Assembly: GCA_022496805.1 (NCBI GenBank)
Contig: CM040090.1
Span: 13,572,001-13,636,000, forward strand
Direction: 5' to 3'
Length of the DNA: 64,000 nucleotides
From: Pohlia nutans
Lineage: Eukaryota; Streptophyta; Bryopsida; Bryales; Mniaceae
Each line of letters starts with the position of its first letter. The stretch's first letter is position 1. The translations under genes and the position numbers were made by a program. This document shows positions 43,330 to 56,223 of the stretch, one piece after another. The notes beneath the pieces are model-generated. The model saw nothing but the letters and a program-made list of their open reading frames with translations. It was not told where the DNA came from and did no database searches.

Positions 43330-44170
43330 TTTGGACAAACTACAAGTATATACAATGACTCACTTACGTAGTTGAACACCAAACGAATTGCCTTCATAAA
43401 TTGAGAAATTTGAATGATGAAGTAAAATTTGGATATATTGTTATGTAAAAAGAAATGGGGCTGGAAATTCTATCTATCTATCTCTCTTATGTAAAAGGAA
43501 TTTTATTCTCATGTTTAATTTCACTTCAAACCGAATATTTTTAGACCTATCGTAATCTTAATGGTTTTTTTAAGAATTTTAATGAAATTTTTATCTCGTT
43601 CTTTTATAAGAAGATTGTAGGTGCTGATTAGAATCACATGTTGCAAGTTTCATGAATTTTGGATTTTTAATGGTTAAGATCTTATTGAATGTAATTTAAT
43701 CTCATAATTTTGCCTTTTTTATTTTTCACTCCATAAATTGCAAAAAAATCACAAAATATTAAAAATAGCCTACAATAACTATATATATCAAAAATATATT
43801 GAATTGCAATTTTAAGAGCGAATTTTTTTTAAATCAAATTTTTGAGGCCAAATTTCAACCACTAAGATTTTAACCAATAAAAATTCATAATTTATGAAAC
43901 TTATAACACGTGATTCCATTTAGGATGTACATTCTTCTTATAAAAATAAGACATTTTGACTTTTCCCAAAAATACTAATTTTTTATAGAAAATTCATTGA
44001 AATAATATATGGTCTAAATATACTTTGTTCCAAGTGATATTAAATATGAGCTTTGAATTCATTTTGTACATTTCGAAATTTTACTTCATGATTCCAATTT
44101 CTCAATTTATAAGAGCAATACATATGGTATTCAAGTGCTTAAGTGAGTCATTGTATGCAATTAAAGTTGA
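43330..44170. repeat. Diverged inverted repeat, about 840 bp
   Basis: Left arm stretches (ACAATGACTCACTTACG, ATAAATTGAGAAATTTG, GATGAAGTAAAATTT, AGAATCACATGTTGCAAGTT) reappear inverted at 44165-43870, with the centre near 43760. Arms are clearly related but diverged. Confidence 0.6.
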
Positions 44171-47100
44171 TTTAGAATCTCTAAAGAATTTAAATAACAT
44201 TTTCATCCCATACTTTAGTCTAGAAGGTCCTAGCAAAGAGTTTGTATAGTCTAGTATTGCAAAGTGTGTATATGACTAACTCTTATCTTCATTGCTATAT
44301 ATAACAGTCTCAAATATAACATATAAAGGCACTTAATGGTTCACAATTTTCATCTCTTTGGCTTTGAGGTTTGGTTCAACCCAAGAGTTTATTTCTTATT
44401 TTGCTCTCAAGGTTGTCAAAGCCGGCATCAAAGCCCCTTATCTGTAATATTCATCTAAATATTTCTTTAACCACGTAAGGACCAAGGCTGATTTTCTAGG
44501 TTCGGTCAGCTCAATATGGTATGAGTAAATTATTGAGATTTTTGTGGTGATTCTATTCTTTGTAACGAAGATGGGATTGTAATTTGCGTATGTAGATGAT
44601 GTATAGATCAAAAGATACAATCATGCAAAGGTGAAAACCTAATTGTCGGCAACTCCTCAAAATTTTCATACAATTAGCTATGCATCTGAATATTTGTACA
44701 CAATGAGCTAACGCCCTCGTATACACAACTGCCAAATTCATTTTACCAAATCTGAGACTAAACTTTGCATTTTGGGTATAATTTTCAAAAAGTTTCAAAT
44801 TTGGGCAACAAGCAACAAAAAAAACGCAACTAAATTTGAAGCTTATAATCTTACTATTGAAGAACCCTGAATGGTTGAAATTTTTTAGGTTGTAATCCAC
44901 TAAAGTTGGTTGAAATATCCTATGGTTGGATTGGTCAAAAAGGTTTTAGATCAAAATCTATTTGTTTTTTTATGAGAAGGGATACTTTGGAGTGTTTGGA
45001 GAGAAACATAGTTGTGGTCCTTTAGAGGTCAATATATAATTTTTCAACATTCTTTATGAGGATACATTTTTAAAAGTTTGAGCTAGAAGCGGGCCTAGGA
45101 GTAACTTGTAATCAATTAGGATGGAGAGTTAATATTTGAATTGGGCACACTCATTGAAGCAATAAGGTTTATTTGTCTAAAAGCACGGTAAATCGAATCA
45201 TTAAAGTCATCCTTGGTACAATTTTCTTGGTCAAAGGCCATAAATTACGACTAACATTTTTGCAAACTTTGCAAAAATGACATAAATTGCAAACTTTTTT
45301 GAGGTAAACATCTTAACTTTGAAATTCTAAAAACAATGCAATTTGTTTTGTCACAAAATTCCATCCCAATATTTATTGATGATTTTCCAAAGATTGGGAA
45401 AGTGCACCAATTTGTAGACCGTGACAAAAAGCTTGGGTGACCGTAGCTTGCAACCATCCATTAGTACACTTGATGTCCAACTCTACATGGATCATACCAA
45501 CTTGGGAATCCTATCCGACTCAACTAAAAGATGTACGCTCGATGTCTTCCACATAGAAGGATGATGGGATACTATTTGCCTTTGTAAACTACTAGTGCAA
45601 ATAGAAAGAAGAACTAGTTTCTTTAAGGTTTGCAAGCTTCTAATGAAGGCTACTTTTACATGTAACAAGAAATTATTCAAGTTAGGATTAATTTTGAAAT
45701 AGGAAAAAAAAATTCCAATTATCCATAAGAAACCAAAGAAATATATATGTTGCCAAATTAAATAATATGATAATTGTTTTATATTTTGAAATTATAATCT
45801 AATACCTTCACTTTAAAATGTTGTGTTTGCTCATCTATAAGAAGTTTAGATGCTGGAAAGGACACTAACAACTAGTTAATTTATTTTACTTCGGTTGAAA
45901 GGGACAATGACTATATAGCCGTATATATGGTAGATGGGTAGAATAGTAACAATTATTGGTAGTATACCCATGTTGCGATGAAGCAAATGATGGTTTGTAG
46001 AATGGTATACTTCTATTGGAAGGGACAGTGAAGATTTATGGGTATGAACATACTTGAAACGGACGATGATTTTTGGAATTACAGCAAGTGACATATATGA
46101 CTCGTGCATTGGCCTATAGACTTGTGTCATGATTAAAAGAGTAGGTGACGATTTGTGAACACATGTTTTGAATAAAAAATAGGAAGAATTAAATAGATCT
46201 TATCCATAGAAGGTTTAGTGAATTCGTATCAAGTAAAGATAAGAACCTTTGCAATATGTCAAATTAAAGGTGAAGAGGTGAACTTTTGATATTCATGAAA
46301 TCCTACAAGGATATAGATCAATGGACTTAAATGTGGAATATATATTAATAGAGTTCAAAGGTGAAGAGGGACAACTTCTTCCGAATTTACCCTCCTCTAT
46401 GGTTGAAAAAAGAGTTCTTACAAATTTAGTTTTAATTACTTAAAAGGTTTGTGGGACACATCCACATATGTATATATAAGATTTTGTTTAAACCCATGAA
46501 TTGATATTTATGTTAATAAAAAATAATGATTTTAGTTTGATTCCATCATCTCAATTAAGGAAAAAATAATTAAATCAACATTTAAAGTAAAATCACTTTT
46601 TTTTTTTAATGAGATTCAATTTCGAGTGCTCATTGGGAGTCATCAGCATGGGATACTAGAGAACACCTGAGATTCATGTTTCATGGCCTTAAACTGCAGG
46701 ATGGCCAAACCCTTGTAGACTACAACATCACATGAAATATTTTAATTCAAGTTTAAATTTTAATTCAATAAATCGGTTTTCAAGTATTTATGCTTTGTGA
46801 GAAAAATTGCCAAAAATTAGCATTTGCAAGCATTGTAGTACAAAATAAATAATATTTTTATTCTTCAAATTAATCATTTCAAATAACACATACGTAAATG
46901 TGATTCATATCAAAATTGGTATCTAAATGAAGTCATTGAATATTTCAAACAAGTGTTATCAATGCTAGCCTTAAAAATAGATATTAGCATGGCTTAGATG
47001 TATATGAGGTGTACATGAGAGGTCCATTGCAAGCATAAAATATGTCCAACAAATTTGACATATTTGCATTTCGAGGCCTCTCCAATTAACAACATCTCCT

Positions 47101-47238
47101 CATCACAAGAGATTTACTTTAATTGCTAATAAGTTTGCAAAGATGACTTGGATGAAAGTCATCCAAGAATGTATGAGAAAGTTACAAGGCTTTGAATCTA
47201 TTCGTGATTCAGTTTGTGAATGTTTGGATGTTTAGGGG
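44171..47238. other. AT-rich intergenic
   Basis: Apart from the partial foldback copy at 46725-46970 and a segment near 47140-47242 matching 18263-18350 inverted, nothing is recognised. Confidence 0.5.
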
Positions 47239-47620
47239 TTAACTCCTAACTACTCAACTATGAATATTTTGCATGATGTACAAAAGCAAAAATCAACTCA
47301 TAAAATTAAGCAACCGAAAAATCTCCAAAAATCACTACGCTTAAAGTATTACATTTCAACCTATCACAACAAATTTCATCAATATATTATCAATATCTTA
47401 TTTGTAATCAAATCACAAAAGAGTTTTCAAATTTTAGTTTTAAATTTTATAGAATATATTAGTAACAGCAATTGCAAATCTAACCATATGAATAGAATCT
47501 AAAATTCATAATGTACAACTTTTATTCATACAACTAATTCAAAATATCCCATTAAGTTGCATTTTATAATGCATCTTTGTAAAACTGCCCAATTTGGACA
47601 AGGTGAGGATATTTTGTTAA
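47239..47620. mobile_element. TTAA-flanked MITE, subfamily A, copy 3
   Basis: Begins TTAA-CTCCTAACTACTC and runs collinear with 5667-6183 with internal loss. Its left TTAA (47239-47242) and right TTAA (47617-47620) are each shared with a neighbouring element. Confidence 0.65.
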
Positions 47621-48179
47621 CCTCTAAGAGAGAGATCAACCATTCTTTGGTCGCAGCCTAAACATCAGTGACTGACCATGGGCAAGAAATGACATTTTTC
47701 AAGTTTTGATTTTTTGTTTAAATTGGGGATTGAGATCATTTTCTAGTGCTTTTTGATACATTTCATTTGCAGTATTGAGGTTCACTAAGGAACTTTTCGA
47801 AGACAAAGACCTCAATATTGTCCTAGTGTTATACAACTTACTCTTTTGGAAAATTGATGATGTTTGCTCGTTTGAAAAATTTTCCTTTCTAAATTTTAGA
47901 ATAGAATGTCTATTTTAAACCAATCATACCAACTTTCAAATTCTAAAAATAAAATTTGTAATTTTAATGAATTTTAAATGGTAAATGCTCTTAAATTCAT
48001 CAAATGAGTATCTAAAACTATTTTTGGAACTTTGACCGTACGGATAATTACGAAACATCATGCTTCTCATTTTCTCTTTTGGACCAAACTTCATCGAAGT
48101 TGCAAAAATAACATTTTATAACACATTTTATAAAATTTTCTAAATTTTTCCCTTATTCCTTCTATCATTTAGAGGTTAA
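47617..48179. mobile_element. TTAA-flanked MITE, subfamily D, copy 2
   Basis: Starts TTAA-CCTCTAAGAG and ends CATTTAGAGG-TTAA, 563 bp. It is an inverted relative of 28854-29400. Confidence 0.7.
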
Positions 48180-49070
48180 TTAGTAAAACAACCATTGATA
48201 CTCCAACAGACTCTGACTTCATTTATAGGGCCAAAATTACTCTTCACTGTTCCAACTAAAAAATTCAAAGAAATACCCTTGCATCTCAAACATCCCTTAC
48301 AAGCTTTAAGGCCTACTTTACACTATGGACCATGAAGATTGATGAAAATAAATCATTAATTTTCATGGTCACGGCTCTTGGTCTAGATCCCTCTCTGACT
48401 ATGAAAAATCAAAAACCAATTTTTGAAGGTCTCGGTCACTTCCCATAGTGTGAGGTGGATTTGGACTGGGACAAGGGTTGGCGGATTTTTTAAATGTACA
48501 TCTGAAAGGGAAAATTTGGAGTTTATGTTGGTGTTTACTCTCTCATGCTCATTTTCCTCTTCTTTTTTATTTCCACCTTCTCTTTTTTCTTCTCTTCTCT
48601 TAAATTTCAATAGAAAGGAGAAAAAAAAGGATGGAGGCAAAGATTTATACGTGCTCTTTTCACTCGTTAGGCACTCTTTTGCAATCAATGTAGGTTTGAG
48701 TCGAAGGAACCTGTTTAGGGGTAAATGCATTAGAATGTGAAGCAAACAAATTAGGGCTATGTTGCAATTAAATTTGAGGAATTTGATAAAGTGCAACATC
48801 AAAAATTTTGAAAACAAAAAATTTATTGACATCCTCTACAGTTCAATGGCTTCAAAGAATTGAGATAAAAAGGAGCCTTCAAGAGTACTACAATAACATA
48901 AAGGAAAAAATAGGAAAAAATTGTTAAAAATATTGTTTGGACATTTCAGCACTACGGTCCCTTTGATTTGCGTCCAGTCGACTTCCTTCGATCGACTTGA
49001 CAAAAAATCCGATTGGACCAAGGAACATTATCCATTGATAAAATAAGAACATATTTAAGTAACCTCAAAT
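48180..49070. other. Intergenic with a decayed MITE
   Basis: 48311-48470 has ends resembling the Harbinger MITEs (TTTACACTATGGACCATG and CCCATAGTGTGAGGTGG), and the same ACTATGGACCATGAAGAT stretch appears inverted near 61300. No gene is seen. Confidence 0.4.
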
Positions 49071-49110
49071 TCCAGATAGATAGATACATAGAAACACCGA
49101 CCCTATAGCA
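49071..49110 (-). repeat. LINE 3' terminus with (ATCT)n
   Basis: On the minus strand GGGTCGGTGTTTCTATG runs into TATCTATCTATC. Microsatellite tails rather than poly(A) are known in CR1/RTE/L2-type LINEs. The same end occurs at 23545-23575. Confidence 0.6.
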
Positions 49111-49246
49111 GTGGTGTGACCACATAGTGAGTTGTCATGGCAGGAAAGTTGTACCAACCAACCGGCCCTACCTATCCCTGAAACCAGATGAGCTAGTTGT
49201 TTGAAAAGAGTGGCTAGCAGTGGTTTTCACCACTACCCCCCCTCTT

Positions 49247-50036
49247 TTAGTGTACTACATCTGTTGGTATTGTTTGATTATTCTCTATACATCTTTTATG
49301 TAAAAGGATAGATCCAACATACTGTATGGCAATGGCATTTATTGCTTTGAATGTGTGTTTTATGGAGGTTTCGCAAATGTTGAATTTTGTTTCTAGTTGT
49401 TTCATTGAGGAGACGTGTGTGGTTCCTCTAGCTCCAGCTGTAATGACTATGATAGGATCTACTTTCCAACCTTGTTGTATGATGTTATTAATTAGAGGTT
49501 GGTATTTAAAAAAAATTGCCAATTGTTTCTGGTGAAAATCTGTCGTTTGTGTATGTGAATTCTATGAATTGTATGGTTAGGTTATCATCGGGGTTTAGAA
49601 GAGGTGGGCTTTGGTATGGGAGGCCTTTAATGCATAATGTATCTGGTTTAAATCTGGCATTACATTGACATCTTTGTTGATTACAAGTACATGATAATAA
49701 CTATGGGGGAACTGTGTTTTCTTGTGGGTTATTGTTGAATGTGCCCGCATTCATGAGAGTGTAGCATCTTGATTTATTCGAGGATAGTATTAATTTTCTT
49801 AGTTCCCATACCGCTTTGTTGTGTCTTTTGGTGCGTAGTGCGTGTATATGGTGTTGTTTGCATATTAAAAGTACGTGTAGCCATGTATCTGCATCTTGTG
49901 AATTATAGATGGGACATGTTTTTGAGAGGAATCTTTGTATGCCGAAACTTAATTGCTTTCTGGCATTACCCATGTATTGACCGGTTCTAAATTTTAGTAT
50001 CCTTGTTTTTTGTGAGTCTGTTATTCCTGGATTATT
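49247..50036 (-). pseudogene. LINE ORF2 C-terminal Cys/His region
   Basis: Continues ORF2 beyond RNase H in two frames. 49973-49701 contains CPIYNSQDADTWLHVLLICKQHHIH, i.e. C-X17-C-X2-HH-X-H (a remnant zinc-knuckle arrangement seen at the end of many RNase H LINEs), then RHNKAVWELRK. 49522-49247 carries the last about 90 residues to a stop at 49247. A frameshift near 49520 and a stop at 49701 break it. Confidence 0.65.
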
Positions 50037-51149
50037 CTAAAAGTTATTGGACATTTCGTTATCTATGATGGAGTTTGTTGTCCATTTGTTAATGTTGGGA
50101 AAGTCTTCTGCCAATATTTCTAGGTTATTTTCACGGCCATATTTCTTTATGTATTCTTCCAAACATCTAACTGGACCTTTGTCTAGTCCTTTGTTACGAT
50201 CGGGCCATGTGTCTTTTTGGAAGTAGTATGGTGTGGTATGTGCAAATTCGTGTGGATTTGCTGCAAATTGATAACTTCTTTTCATGGTGCCTTCTTTTGC
50301 GAGTTGATCTGCGTGGTCATTTCCGTTAATTCTAGCGTGTGCTTTTACTTTATATATTGTGGTGGGTTGTGTTCGCTTTTTTAGCATTCTTACCATTTCT
50401 TCTAATATGGTTTTATCGGCATGGTTGTTTTGTTGGGTTGGGTGTTTTAGTCGTGTATTTAGAACGTGTATACAATTGAGACAATCAGTAAAAATATGTG
50501 CAGGTTCGTTTATGTATTTAGTGGTGATCAGTGAAAGTGTTTCATATATGGCCATTAGTTCTGCTATGAAGCATGTTTGTAGTCCAGGCAGTCTTTTTGA
50601 TATTTGTACATCTGGTTTAGATGGGTTGTATATTCCATATGCTGCTTTTTCTTTTTTCCGATGGCCATCATCTGCTTCTTTTGGCGGTAAAAAAGAACCA
50701 TCTGTGTAGTAGCTATATTCTGGTAGGAATTTTAGTGTAGTGTTTATTTCAAAGTTTGGTAGGGGTATTATGTCAATGTTTTGTGGAGTATTGTATGGTG
50801 GGTATATTAGTTTGTTCCATTTTGTGCTTTTGTTAACTTTTGTGTTCAGCGGTGTGGGCGGTGCTGTTTGTGTATGGTTTAGGGAAATTTGTAGATTTTC
50901 TATTGTTGTGTTTATGGTGTCTACTTGGTTTATTGTGCCAATGTTGTTGTTTTGGTGGTGAATACACCATATGTGCATTGCAAGTGGTTCGTTTCGGGTT
51001 TTGTTGGGTTCTAGTGGTATTGTTGGTTCGTCATATGTAATGGTGTCCGCGGAAAAATGTATAATGGCGTGTGTATCCGGAAAGGGTCTGTTGTACGATG
51101 ATAGATTTTGGTACCAGTTGGTGTCTGGGATTGCTAAAATCTTGCCCAA
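50037..51149 (-). pseudogene. LINE ORF2 RNase H domain
   Basis: RNase H degrades the RNA strand during retrotransposition. Catalytic positions are visible: YYTDGS (Asp), ETLSL after CFIAELMAIYE (Glu), IFTDCLN (Asp) and VKAHARINGNDHADQLAKEG (His and Asp). This is the eukaryotic I/Jockey-like form with His, not the archaeal-like type described in plant L1 elements. The domain itself is uninterrupted, but a frame change near 51149 separates it from RT and a stop follows it. Confidence 0.88.
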
Positions 51150-53859
51150 TGTGTTGCTTGTTGTGCTGTTTCGGCGTCATTTGAGTGTGCATATCCGATA
51201 CCTTTCCATTTGTATTGAAAGGATGTCCGTAGTGAGCCAAAAATCTTGTCTTTGGCAAATGTTGAGTAGAATTGGGTAGATTTCATGGAACATGTAATTG
51301 GTGAGGAAATGTATGAGTGTGTTATATTAAATGTTGTTATTAGTGTGTTTAGAATGTTGGATGGAATGGTACAGTGTGGTGTTTTTATTGTATTCATTTT
51401 GTGATTTTTCTGTTCGTTTCTTTGGTATAACGAGACCACTTCTGTTTCAAATGTTTCTATAGCAGGTATTAGTTTGTGGATGTTGTATTTGTTTTTGTTA
51501 TATTGTTGGGATAACCATTTTATTCTTGTAGTCGGAATGGTGGTGATATATTTACCGGTGTCGTTATATATGTGGGTTTTATCATTTTGTGTTTGAATGG
51601 TGCACTTGTTTGTGTCTATGTCTTTTTCTGGGTTACATTCAATTGTGAATGTTTTAATGTAGGGGATTATTGTTGGAGGTGGGATGTATCTTGTGTCTCT
51701 ATTTTGTTTGGGTGTAAATTGTGTATTTATGATATTTTGATATTGTTTGTTTTTATAATCTGTGTAGTATTTTGTAAGTAGGTTTAGATTATGGTGTATT
51801 ACTGTTGGTAGATTTAGTGGAAATAGTTCGCATTGTTGTAACCATTTATTGTATGTTATGTGGTTTGAGTCTATCCATTGACATAGATAGGTGTTGTATA
51901 TTTTAGATATTTTATATTTGTCTTTTGTTTTAATTGTTTTGTAGTTTAATATTGTGCGAATGGGGAATCTTATGGGATCGTTTTTTATGTTTTGTGGTGG
52001 GGCTGGTTGTTGTGGTTGCGGAGGTTCAAGGAGTTGTATAGGGTTCATTGGTGTTCTTGGTGTTATTCCGTGGTTGTATATTGTATATTTTTCATTTAGT
52101 GTACGGGGTGTTATGTGTATTTGGCATGCATTTGGGCAATCTTGGGTGCATTTTGGTTCACAGAAGAGTTGTTCTGCTAAGTTTATTGCACTTTTGTCTA
52201 ATTTAGTTGGGTTCAGATAGTATATTTTAAATTCTTCTGGTGACATTAGCTTTGTGTTGTTGGGAAGGATAATCTGTTTTATATTGTAAATTTTGTTTGC
52301 CATTAATTTATTTAATAATTTTATAGAGAGTTTTGGGTCTAAGTGTGGCAATTCGTTTATGACTGTAGATCGCCATTCTTTTTCTAGTTCGGGCATGTGG
52401 ATTTGGAAGTTTTCTTCTGTGCGTTTTAGGTGTATACCACCTGCTCTTTTTAGAAGGAATAATGTACGTGTTGTAGGTGATGTAATGCAATCTTGGCGTT
52501 TAATTCTTGGGATGTCATCGGCACCGCCGGCTTTAGCAAGTATGTGTTGTATCAGTCCTTTATATATTATTCCTAGTCTCCCTTTGTCGTTAAGTGCATT
52601 TCGAAGTTGTTCACCAATGCATCTAAGGTAGGCATTTTTTAGAGAGAAGGCTTCTAGCCCAAATAAATCATGAGGAAGTTGAGTTATTATGTTTGCGGTG
52701 CTTTTAGGTAGTCCGCATATTGTTTTTTGGATTGCAATAATTTTCTTGTCAAGTTTTTTAATGGTTGGTAGTGAGTATGAGACTGCAAAGAAGCTGTAGG
52801 CTATGCCTGCTCTGATTACTGTGTCCACCATGCTGATTCTTTGTTTAATGGTGGCAGGGCATTTTGATAGTTGTTTACATTGGTCTATTATTTTAGTTGC
52901 GGTGTTATGTGTTTGGAATTTCCATTTTAGTGATGGAACTGATTGTATGCCCAAGTTGACATAGGGTTCATTTTGATGGAGTACTGGTAGTGTTTGGTCT
53001 CTGTAACTGATTTTTTGGTTTGTCATGTGGGTTTTAAATTTGTTTGGTTGCATTTTGGTTTTATTCGGGAACCGGTGACAGCACATTTTGTAACTCCCAA
53101 GTCCATGCCTGCCCATTCACAGAGTTTGTCAATTTGTTTAATTGTATTTGTAGTGATTTTGTATTATTTGATATAGCTGCTAGATCGTCTGCGTATGCTG
53201 CGGAGCTGATTTTAATTTTTGATGTACCAAATGTATATCCATTTTCTCCTCTTTGTAACCACCTCAAGAGTGGTTCTAGAAAAATTAAAAAAAAAGATAT
53301 GGGCTAAGTGTGTCTCCTTGTATGGTTCCTCTTTGAATAGGTATTGGTTTTGTTTTTCCAAAGTGTTCTCCTTTAAATATAGTGTTTCAATGGGATTGGA
53401 TGTTTCCGACTAGCATTATTGCATTTGCCGGGTATCCAAGGTCTTTCATTATAGTTAGGAGTCTTGCGTGATCTAATGAGCCAAATGCGTTTTTGAAGTC
53501 TTTATATAGTAGATATATGTCTTGATTTGTAAATTTTGCATCTTCTAGTGCTGCTATGAGGAATTGTAGTTGTCTTGCTGTACTTCTTTCTGCTCTGAAT
53601 CCTTCTTGACTATTGTGTAGGATTTGGTATTCTTCACCGTACGCTGACAATATGTATGCTAGTGTACTGGTGAAGAATTTGTATATTGTGTTTGCAAGTG
53701 CTATTGGTCTGTGGTTTGGTAGTTGTGCGGGATTTCCTTTTTTATAAAGTAGTATCCTTAGACTTATTTTCCATGAGGCTAGGATTTGTTTTTGTTTGTA
53801 GCAGTGAGTAAAAAATAAAAAGAGTAGTTTGTGAAAACTTTCAGGCATATTTTTTAGTA
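51134..53859 (-). pseudogene. LINE ORF2 reverse transcriptase and connector
   Basis: Motifs in order: TPGSDKIPNSILKNMPESFH (53890-53820, in another frame), NHRPIALANTIYK, DFKNAFGSLDH, then after a frameshift RGTIQGDTLSPYLF (about 53335-53290), then YADDLAAI (about 53190) with the catalytic Asp pair. The frame from about 53116 continues some 660 residues of thumb and connector (KAGGADDIPRIKRQDC, CEPKCTQDCPNAC) without a stop. Frameshifts near 53860, 53390, 53270 and 53060 inactivate it. Confidence 0.9.
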
Positions 53860-55902
53860 TAGAGTTGGGAATTTTGTCTGAGCCTGGTGTTTGTTGTTAG
53901 ATAGATGTTTGAGACACAGTTCGTATATTTGTTTGTGAAAGTATTTATGTAGTGGGATTTGTGGGTTTCCTCTTTTTTCTATTACGAATCCATCAAGGTC
54001 GTGCCATGGGTATTGTCTAACTCCACGAGTACATTGTGATGGGTGTTCGGGTTGATAGTAGCATGTAGGTACTGTAGGTCTATTCCTAATTGATTGTTGT
54101 ATGTGGCTTTCGTTTACTATGTCTTCTAGACTGGTTAGTATGTTGTTGTTTCTATGCAATATGCAATCTAATGGTGGTGTCTCTTGATTTTTGAAAGCTT
54201 TCTTGTTTATTTTCTTTGGGCCTTTGTCGTATAATTGTTTGTATTTTAGTATTGCCTTTTTTATACAACGTTGGGTATATTTTGTGGTGATTTTACGGGC
54301 TTGTATTTTTGCTGTATTGGCTATTTCTACTAGTGATTGGATCCATTCTTGTTGATCATGTTCTTGGGTTGGGAGTGGTGGGATGGTTACATTTGTATGG
54401 GTTTTTAATTCTTCGATTATTGGATGCGTTTGCCAATTCTGTGTATTTTTTGTTATGTAAATTGTTTTTCTAATTAGATGGTAGGTAGATAGGTGTTTTT
54501 TCCATGCTTTTTGTAGTTTTCTTGGTAAGAAGCCTCCTTGTTGGGAAGTACGATTTGTTAGTGTCGGGAGTGGTGGTGCACTACAAGTTTTTTGAATTTT
54601 ATCTGAAATTTTTTGTATCATGTGATCTCGTTTTGTACAAGATGTTTGCCATTGGTCGTCTATTAATTGGTCATTTGATAGTAGTGTGATGAGTTCATTT
54701 ATTTGCAGTGCATTTTCTTCACAATATTCTATTTTCAATTTTTCAATTTTTTCTTGTGGTATGGGGTTTAGTATTCTCGTTGTTTTGTTTGTGATTGGTA
54801 TGGGTCTTGCTAGTAAGGTGATTGTTGGTATGTATAATGTTACTGGTGAGTGGTCAGAGTTGAGGTTGTGGTCATTGTCTGTAGTTGATATCTATAAAGT
54901 ATTATCTGGTGTTTTGATGTAGTATCCATCTATTAGACAAGTTTGGTTATAGTTTTGTCCCCCTTGTCTTGAGTATGGGCAGTTTGTTGGGATGTATTCT
55001 AATTGGAGATTATTTGTAAATGTTCTCCATTCTATGTCTTCCGTTTGTGGTGGGGTTGTGTCGGTTCCATTTTGTCGTCCAATGAGTGCTATGTCTCTGT
55101 TAAAATCACCACATAGTATGTGTGTGGTATTCGGATGTGCATTGATTTGTTGTGTTATATTTTGTTGGATTATTGGTATATATTGTATGTCTTCTGCATA
55201 TGACGACATATACATGTGAATAATTAGCCACGTTTGTAGTGGTTTGTTGTCTATTTTTATTATTTGTAGATAAGGTGATATTTCTCTTGGGGTTGGGATT
55301 TTAGTAACATTGCGGGGGTATGCATATTTTTGATGTATTAGTGTGAGGAGACCTCCTTTTGCGGGTATGTATGGTAGTCTTTGTTGCATGCATTTTGTTA
55401 GGGCATGCGTGTTGTTAAAAATTAGTTTGTAATTTGGAAATAGGTTTTGTATGTATTTGGTAGATTTTGTAGCGGTTATTTTAGTTTCTTCTATTGTGAT
55501 GATGGCGGGTTCATCGGGTGTGTTGGTAATTAGTTCATGTAAATTTGGAAGGGCCGTATTTAGCGATGAGGCATTCTATGTAATAAATCTTGTGTTATAA
55601 TTTGTTGTTTGTATTTCTTGTGGTTGTATTGTGGGTATATTTGGAAGTGGTGGGGGATGATTATATTCATGTAGTGGTTCATATATTTTTAAGGTTTCTT
55701 CTAATAAGTTGATAGGGAGAAATGAGAATTTATCAATCATGTTTTGGAGAGTTATAGAATCATTGTGTTGATGAATAAAATCGTAAATTTCTTTGTGAAT
55801 GGTATTTGGTGGGTTTATTAGGTTTTGGTTATTTTCTGTGAATTCAGTGTATGGGTGTTTAGTTGAAATGTGTCTTTCAGGTGGGTTTTGTAGTAGGGAC
55901 AT
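53854..55902 (-). pseudogene. LINE ORF2 apurinic endonuclease region
   Basis: Endonuclease signature residues are present: (W)NASSL at 55578-55562, IEETK, YMSSY, HILCGDFNRD, LIDGYY and SDHSPV near 54858. These nick the target DNA. The Trp codon expected before NASSL reads TAG (plus-strand CTA at 55576-55578), a one-base change. A frame change at 54892 and one near 53860 also break the frame. Upstream, 55902-55579 is a linker without recognised domain. Confidence 0.85.
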
Positions 55903-56223
55903 TTTTTCTAGTAGAGTTGTCCAGTCAGGGTTTGAAATTTGTATTAGGAGTTGGTCACATGTTTCTTTTGATGGACTAATTGTAATGATAAGAGCGTATA
56001 GTATTCTTGGTGATGGATGATGTTGATTTTGATAAATATAATTTTATAAGTGTGGATAGTCGTTACTGGTTTCCGCATGATTTGGATGTGTTATATTTAG
56101 GATAGGTGAGAATTGTTTTGCTAAATGTTGGTATTCTGATTGTAATTTAATCGTACTTGGTATAAAGTATGCTTTGGATCTTCTTCGATGTGTGGGCGGG
56201 TGTGTTTTTAGTTAGTCGGGCAT

